From Methanobacterium sp. UBA375 (GTDB lineage Archaea; Methanobacteriota; Methanobacteria; Methanobacteriales; Methanobacteriaceae), in contig DAGC01000010.1 in assembly GCA_002495625.1 (NCBI GenBank), positions 1-27,401 on the forward strand: DNA of 27,401 nucleotides, given 5' to 3'. The translations under genes and the position numbers were made by a program. Position 1 is the stretch's first letter, and each line of letters begins with the position of its first letter. A model generated the notes under the pieces. The model was not told where the DNA came from. It saw only the letters and a program-made list of their open reading frames with translations, and ran no database searches. Of the stretch, positions 24,005-27,401 are shown one piece after another.

Positions 24005-24470
24005 CATTGGCGTGCTACTTATAAGTCATGGAAGTAGATTACCCCATGGTGAAGAAGTTATAAACGAAGTTGCAGATCTCTATCGGGAAAAAACCGATTA
24101 TCCCGTGGTTGTTAGTTTCATGAGTATGTCCAAACCATCCATACCAGATGCTATAAACCAGCTGGCTGATAAGGGAGTGGAAAAGATCGTCGCCATCCCC
24201 GTATTTCTGGCCCATGGAGTGCACACCAAACAGGATATACCTAAAATGCTCCAAATCAACAATGGAAACGATTTAAAGGAACATAGTCATGGGAACAATG
24301 AACATAACCACGATCATGGACATTCACACGGTCACGGACATTCACACGACCACCAGGATGAAGAAGCAGAGAAAATCCGATTTAAGGGCGAGATAATCTA
24401 CACAGAACCTTTAGGTGCAGATAATAGGATTGCAGATATAATAGAAGATCGGGTTAATGATGCCCTCTAA
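23976..24470 (+). CDS. cfbA: CbiX/CfbA sirohydrochlorin chelatase with His-rich insert
   Basis: A 164-residue small-type chelatase (CbiX-S). In methanogens this protein (CfbA) inserts nickel into sirohydrochlorin for coenzyme F430, and can insert cobalt for cobamides. Active-site histidines are in LISHGSR (H18) and FLAHGVHTKQDIP (H80, H83). Between about residues 100 and 128 is a histidine-rich loop (HSHGNNEHNHDHGHSHGHGH) that probably stores or delivers Ni2+/Co2+. It makes the protein longer than plain CbiX-S. GGAGTGA precedes the ATG. The start lies inside the DUF35 gene and the end overlaps thiL by 14 bases. Confidence 0.9.
   Translation: MDTNSNSKNNIGVLLISHGSRLPHGEEVINEVADLYREKTDYPVVVSFMSMSKPSIPDAINQLADKGVEKIVAIPVFLAHGVHTKQDIPKMLQINNGNDLKEHSHGNNEHNHDHGHSHGHGHSHDHQDEEAEKIRFKGEIIYTEPLGADNRIADIIEDRVNDAL
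24318..24353 (+). repeat. 18-bp tandem repeat coding for the His-rich loop of CfbA
   Basis: Two adjacent 18-base units, GGACATTCACACGGTCAC (24318-24335) and GGACATTCACACGACCAC (24336-24353), differ at two positions. Each encodes a GHSHGH/GHSHDH-type hexapeptide, so the metal-binding loop has grown by in-frame duplication. Confidence 0.85.
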
Positions 24471-25503
24471 AGAACAAAAGATAACCGAACTTGGTGAAAA
24501 AGAACTCATAAAACGGCTTCTTAAAAGAAGCCAAAATATATCTTTTGAATCTCCTTTTTTTGATAATTTAACATTTAAAAGTCTTAGAGACGATGCCGCC
24601 CTGATTAATTTTGGAGAAAACTATCTGGTAGCCACTACTGATTTATTAACACGATCGGCGCATTTCCCCCGGGAGATGAGTTACCAGCAGATGGGTAAGA
24701 AGATCGTTACTGTCAATGTAAGTGATCTGGCAGCTATGGGGGCCAGTGCCCTGGGAATCATGGTTGCTATGGCTATGCCCTCGGATTTAACCATCTCTAA
24801 TTTTGATGCTATCATGGATGGGATACTCCAAGCATGTAAACAATACAACATGGCCCTTATCGGTGGAGACACTAACGAATCAGACGAATTAACCCTCAGT
24901 GGAACCTGCCTGGGAATGGTATCCGAAAATGAAGTACTGATGAAAAGCGGAGCCCGGGAAGGGGATGTTGTTGCCGTCACCGGGCCCTTAGGGTTGGCTG
25001 CTGCTGGTTTTGAAGTCCTGTTTGCCGGTGCATCCGAGTTAGAAGACTTAAATCCAGAAATTAAAACTCGGGTAATAAAAAATGCCCTAGAACCTGAAGC
25101 CCAGTTAGAGAAGGGTTTGAAACTATCGAATTCAAGCGCTGCAACATCCGCTACTGACATAACCGATGGATTACTGAGTGAAATGGGTGAACTAATTGAT
25201 TCCAGCGGGTCCAGTATAGGCATCACCTTCCATGAAGAATCACTACCCATACCACCCGAAGTCCACATAATCTCAGAGTTACTGGATAAAGATCCCCTCG
25301 ACATGGCTTTAACCTATGGTGAAGATTTCGAACTTTTAGTAACCATCCAGGAAGAGAAATTCAACCAAATAAAGGATGGAATAGGGCTTCATAAGATGGG
25401 GAAGGTAACTTCATCTGGACAAATCCACATGGTAGATAAGGAAGGAAAAACAAAAATATTAGCTCCAAGGGGTTACGAGCACCTGAAGAAATCCAACTTT
25501 TAA
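24457..25503 (+). CDS. thiL: Thiamine-monophosphate kinase ThiL
   Basis: A 348-residue ThiL, which phosphorylates thiamine monophosphate to the active diphosphate using ATP and Mg2+. The AIR-synthase/PurM-like fold is seen in DDAALIN (about 48-54), TTDLLTRSAHFP, GKKIVTVNVSDLAAMGA (about 81-97), GGDTNESDELTLSGTCLG (about 138-155) and VTGPLGLAAAGFEVL. The C-terminal domain has ATDITDGLLSEMGEL and LTYGEDFELLVT. Two successive ATGs at 24457 and 24460 both precede the cfbA stop at 24470. It is cotranscribed with cfbA. The pairing with cfbA and the radical SAM gene is found in related methanogens. Confidence 0.93.
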   Translation: MMPSKEQKITELGEKELIKRLLKRSQNISFESPFFDNLTFKSLRDDAALINFGENYLVATTDLLTRSAHFPREMSYQQMGKKIVTVNVSDLAAMGASALGIMVAMAMPSDLTISNFDAIMDGILQACKQYNMALIGGDTNESDELTLSGTCLGMVSENEVLMKSGAREGDVVAVTGPLGLAAAGFEVLFAGASELEDLNPEIKTRVIKNALEPEAQLEKGLKLSNSSAATSATDITDGLLSEMGELIDSSGSSIGITFHEESLPIPPEVHIISELLDKDPLDMALTYGEDFELLVTIQEEKFNQIKDGIGLHKMGKVTSSGQIHMVDKEGKTKILAPRGYEHLKKSNF

Positions 25504-25547
25504 TTTATTTTATAATTGACTCCCCCCTTTCAAACTGGTGAAATATC

Positions 25548-26555
25548 ATGAGGAAAGAAGCCATTCTCTACGAAAAAGTGGACAACGCTTTAAACTGTAA
25601 AATATGCCAGAGGAGATGCCTCATCTCCCCGGGTAAAACTGGTTTCTGCCAGATGCGGGAGAATGTGGATGATAAAATTTACAGCCTCAACTATGCGGCC
25701 GTTTCATCGGCAGCTGTAGACCCTATAGAGAAGAAGCCTTTATTTCATTTCTATCCCGGGAGTATGGTATTTTCCCTGGGCAGTGTAGGTTGTAACTTCC
25801 GGTGCCGCCACTGCCAGAACTGGGGCATATCCCAGGCAGAACTGGAAAACATCCCCACCAGGGACATGCTACCAGAGGATGCTATACGCCTCACCAAGGA
25901 ATATGGATGTAAATCAATAGCCTGGACCTATAACGAGCCCACCATGTGGTTCGAATATACGTTGGACTCGGCTAAGATTGCACGAAGAGAGGATATAAAA
26001 ACCATCTATGTGACTAACGGGTACATGAGCGAAGAATCCTTCCAGGAGATAAGGCCTTACCTGGACGCGGCCAACATCGATCTTAAGGGCATGTCAGAGA
26101 AGTTCTATCAGGATCTCTGCGAGGCAAGATTAGAGCCCGTCCTGGACACCATCGTAAGGATGCATGATGCTAAGATCCACATCGAGGTCACCAACCTCAT
26201 GATCCCTGGATACAACGATTCTGATGAAGATGTACGTTCACTGGTTAAGTTCATGGCAGATGAGGTGGGTGTGGAGGTACCCCTACATTTTACCAGGTTC
26301 TTCCCCCAGTATCAGATGCAGGAGCTACCCCCTACAGAGATAAAGTATCTGGAGAAGGCCTATAAAATAGCCAGAGATGCTAGGATGAAATATGTCTACA
26401 TCGGTAACGTCCCCACTGCAGATGGAGAAAACACCTACTGTCCAGAATGTGGAGAGACCGTTATCAAACGGGACGGGTTTTCTGTGATGAGTGATAAAAT
26501 TAAAGAAACCAGGAAATGCCCCCGGTGCAAGGCAGACATAGATATTGTAACCTGA
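25548..26555 (+). CDS. AmmeMemoRadiSam-type radical SAM enzyme
   Basis: A 335-residue radical SAM protein of the AmmeMemoRadiSam/PflA-like group. The N-terminus has a cysteine cluster C17-x2-C20-x3-C24 and C34. The cluster-binding motif is C82-x3-C86-x2-C89 in GCNFRCRHCQNW. Family motifs include AWTYNEPTMWFEYTLD, YVTNGYMSEE, NIDLKGMSEKFYQ and LHFTRFFPQYQM. A zinc ribbon closes the protein (CPEC...CPRC, about 298-328). The family usually associates with AMMECR1 and Memo proteins; neither is adjacent here. The substrate is unknown. GGTGAAATATC precedes the ATG. Transcription probably ends at T-runs about 55-77 bases after the stop. Confidence 0.88.
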   Translation: MRKEAILYEKVDNALNCKICQRRCLISPGKTGFCQMRENVDDKIYSLNYAAVSSAAVDPIEKKPLFHFYPGSMVFSLGSVGCNFRCRHCQNWGISQAELENIPTRDMLPEDAIRLTKEYGCKSIAWTYNEPTMWFEYTLDSAKIARREDIKTIYVTNGYMSEESFQEIRPYLDAANIDLKGMSEKFYQDLCEARLEPVLDTIVRMHDAKIHIEVTNLMIPGYNDSDEDVRSLVKFMADEVGVEVPLHFTRFFPQYQMQELPPTEIKYLEKAYKIARDARMKYVYIGNVPTADGENTYCPECGETVIKRDGFSVMSDKIKETRKCPRCKADIDIVT

Positions 26556-26610
26556 AAAACTTAAAATTAAAAAACATGGCCATTAATCCAGCTTTATCAT
26601 ATTCATCTAA

Positions 26611-26632
26611 CATTTTTATTGATTTTTTAAAT
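26611..26632 (+). terminator. Oligo-T terminator after the radical SAM gene
   Basis: Two T-runs (TTTTT near 26613 and TTTTTT near 26624) occur in an AT-rich tract shortly after the stop at 26555, matching the usual archaeal terminator type. Confidence 0.5.
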
Positions 26633-26640
26633 TGGCCCCC

Positions 26641-26782
26641 GAAGATAACAAAAGGGTTTTAAAGCCCTAATTATCATCTTCAGGTATTAATATTCCAATT
26701 GAAACCAAAATCCATAACGGGGGGCGTTATTTTGGGTATCATTGGAATATTTGGTGTGTGGTCCGATGCATCACCTAGGTGA
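26641..26782. repeat. Cluster of inverted repeats (possible structured RNA or element end)
   Basis: Three dyads lie one after another. At 26641-26681, GAAGAT/ATCTTC encloses the near-palindrome AGGGTTTTAAAGCCCT (26653-26668). At 26689-26751, perfect 11-base arms AATATTCCAAT and ATTGGAATATT enclose a second stem ATAACG/CGTTAT (26714-26719 and 26725-26730) with a GGGGG loop. At 26771-26782 is the perfect palindrome TCACCTAGGTGA. No protein gene covers them. Confidence 0.7.
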
Positions 26783-26926
26783 ATTTAACACTTGTTTTTG
26801 ACTAGCCTTAGGTTTAAAGTGTTTATTTATAGAATTGTAGTTGCTCAACTAATCACTGCAACATCGATCAATAATCTGAATTGCCGTAAGTTGTTATTGC
26901 CACAAGTCTTTACTGTCATAAAACAG

Positions 26927-26988
26927 ATTTGTTATGAATTACTACTTATAGTTTGGGGTTTTGTTAACTGTTCAGGAATTGAGTTAAC
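26927..26988 (+). repeat. Non-coding direct repeat, copy 1
   Basis: Begins with ATTTGTTATGAATTACTA (26927-26944), runs on as CTTATAGTTTGGGGTTTTG, and ends TTAACTGTTCAGG...GTTAAC at 26988. Copy 2 lies about 330 bases to the right. Confidence 0.8.
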
Positions 26989-27169
26989 TAATTAAAATCT
27001 TCTAAACCACCTTAGATTATTGTTAAACAAGTTAATTTAGAAAACAATAAAAATATTCACGTTAAAATCTGATTTTAATATTAAAAAAAACCCTGTCGTA
27101 TTTTAACCCAATTTTCCCCTCCAAATATTATTCGGTTTTATTCGAATTAATTGTTAGTTTAAGACTACA

Positions 27170-27180
27170 TTTATATAAAT
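27170..27180 (+). promoter_or_regulatory. TATA box upstream of the right-end palindrome
   Basis: TTTATATAAAT is a strong archaeal TATA element on the plus strand. The expected start near 27200-27205 falls within the palindrome at 27197-27213. No start codon with a ribosome-binding site follows before the window ends, so it either drives a long leader or a non-coding RNA. Confidence 0.5.
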
Positions 27181-27196
27181 TTTATGATTCGCCATA

Positions 27197-27213
27197 ATAC
27201 GAACTGTTCGTAT
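27197..27213. promoter_or_regulatory. Perfect 17-bp operator-like palindrome
   Basis: ATACGAAC and GTTCGTAT are exact reverse complements around a single T. The site is about 17 bases past the end of a TATA box, where a bound repressor would block initiation. The hexamers TACGAA and TTCGTA are the half-sites I recall for the methanogen redox regulator MsvR, though in the opposite arrangement. Confidence 0.6.
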
Positions 27214-27253
27214 GGTGTAATCTACTTATGCAAATTCTACATAACTTTGAAAT

Positions 27254-27340
27254 ATTTGTTATGAATTACTAAATGAGTATAGATAAGTATTACTACTTAA
27301 AGTTTAGGGTTTTATTTAACTGTTCAGGGACCATGTTAAC
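27254..27340 (+). repeat. Non-coding direct repeat, copy 2
   Basis: The first block ATTTGTTATGAATTACTA (27254-27271) is identical to copy 1. About 20 extra bases follow, flanked by a repeated ATTACTA. The second block (27292-27340) matches 26941-26988 with a few changes, sharing TTAACTGTTCAGG and the final GTTAAC. Confidence 0.8.
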
Positions 27341-27401
27341 AAACGTCCATTTCAAGTGTAAAAATGTGTTAAAAATATGGCTCTGTAGAAATCATATTAA
27401 G

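Larger units (their letters stand above)
26783..27401. other. Long gene-free AT-rich region at the right end
   Basis: Together with 26556-26782 this is 846 bases without a credible coding gene. The only long frame (about 67 codons near 26792) lacks a ribosome-binding site, has no family-like composition and runs through a non-coding repeat. What it does hold is a TATA-like TTTATTTATAG (about 26820-26830), the two copies of a direct repeat, a better TATA box (27170-27180) and an operator-like palindrome. A gene beyond the window edge is the likely client. Confidence 0.7.

Noticed and set aside
24681..25304. 207-codon open frame antisense to thiL
   Set aside because: It lies entirely inside thiL, which has all its motifs; the composition is that of a shadow frame.
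26792..26995. 67-codon frame in the right-end spacer
   Set aside because: No ribosome-binding site and no family-like sequence. It runs through the duplicated element, whose second copy does not keep the frame.
27197..27213. LexA/SOS-box reading of the CGAAC...GTTCG palindrome
   Set aside because: The Gram-positive SOS box has a 4-base gap between CGAAC and GTTCG; here the gap is one base, and archaea lack LexA.

Overview
This window looks like chromosomal DNA of a hydrogenotrophic methanogen of the order Methanobacteriales, probably Methanobacterium or a close relative. The evidence is a set of archaeal/eukaryote-type information-processing genes (aIF2-alpha, Nop10, S27e, L44e, L21e, PCNA, Gins51, TFS, RpoL, RpoF, Csl4, SRP54, Pus10, KsgA, Dph2), a CbiX/CfbA-type chelatase, TATA-box promoters, GGAGGT/GGTGA ribosome-binding sites, AT-rich spacers and frequent TTG starts. 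I see no transposase, integrase, CRISPR array, rRNA or tRNA. The species assignment is inferred from gene content, not from a search.

Region 1 (about 75-9362, all minus strand) is a dense core cluster. Reading leftward it runs hpt, dph2, csl4, rpoL, a DUF99 gene, a Nudix hydrolase, TFS, a Lys/Thr-rich two-helix membrane protein, pcn, gins51, rpl44e, rps27e, aIF2-alpha, nop10 and a PAC2-family proteasome-assembly-type gene. The block pcn-gins51-L44e-S27e-aIF2a-Nop10-PAC2 is a known archaeal neighbourhood linking replication and translation. Nop10 lies in the 177 bases between aIF2a and PAC2.

Region 2 (9570-17210, mostly plus strand) holds srp54, pus10, then a ribosomal protein/RNA polymerase operon (L21e, rpoF, DUF655, ksgA). 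A minus-strand membrane protein with a DnaJ-like zinc domain follows. After it comes a four-gene plus-strand run: a carboxymuconolactone-decarboxylase-fold protein without its CxxC, two unknown proteins, and a HemK2/Mtq2-like methyltransferase.

Region 3 (17234-23399, minus strand) is the most accessory part. It contains an apparent operon of an Lrp/AsnC regulator, a soluble PRC-barrel/MgtE_N/CBS protein and a divergent NRAMP transporter whose metal-site motifs are altered. Next are a zinc-ribbon, membrane-anchored PsbP-like protein and a pair of large, glycosylation-sequon-rich, cysteine-containing pseudopilin-like proteins.

Region 4 (23606-26555, plus strand) has a DUF35 OB-fold gene, cbiX/cfbA with a His-rich insert, thiL and an AmmeMemoRadiSam radical SAM gene, with the first three overlapping or nearly so. 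The last 846 bases have no credible gene. They are structured: stacked hairpins, a perfect palindrome, a TATA box with an operator-like palindrome near the expected start site, and a diverged direct repeat present twice.

The best candidates for something undescribed are the Lrp + PRC-MgtE_N-CBS + variant NRAMP operon (possibly a Mg2+-type system with a separate sensor subunit), the seven-copy 21-bp minisatellite in the Gins51 linker, the pseudopilin pair sharing a CPHY motif, and the duplicated non-coding element at the right end.
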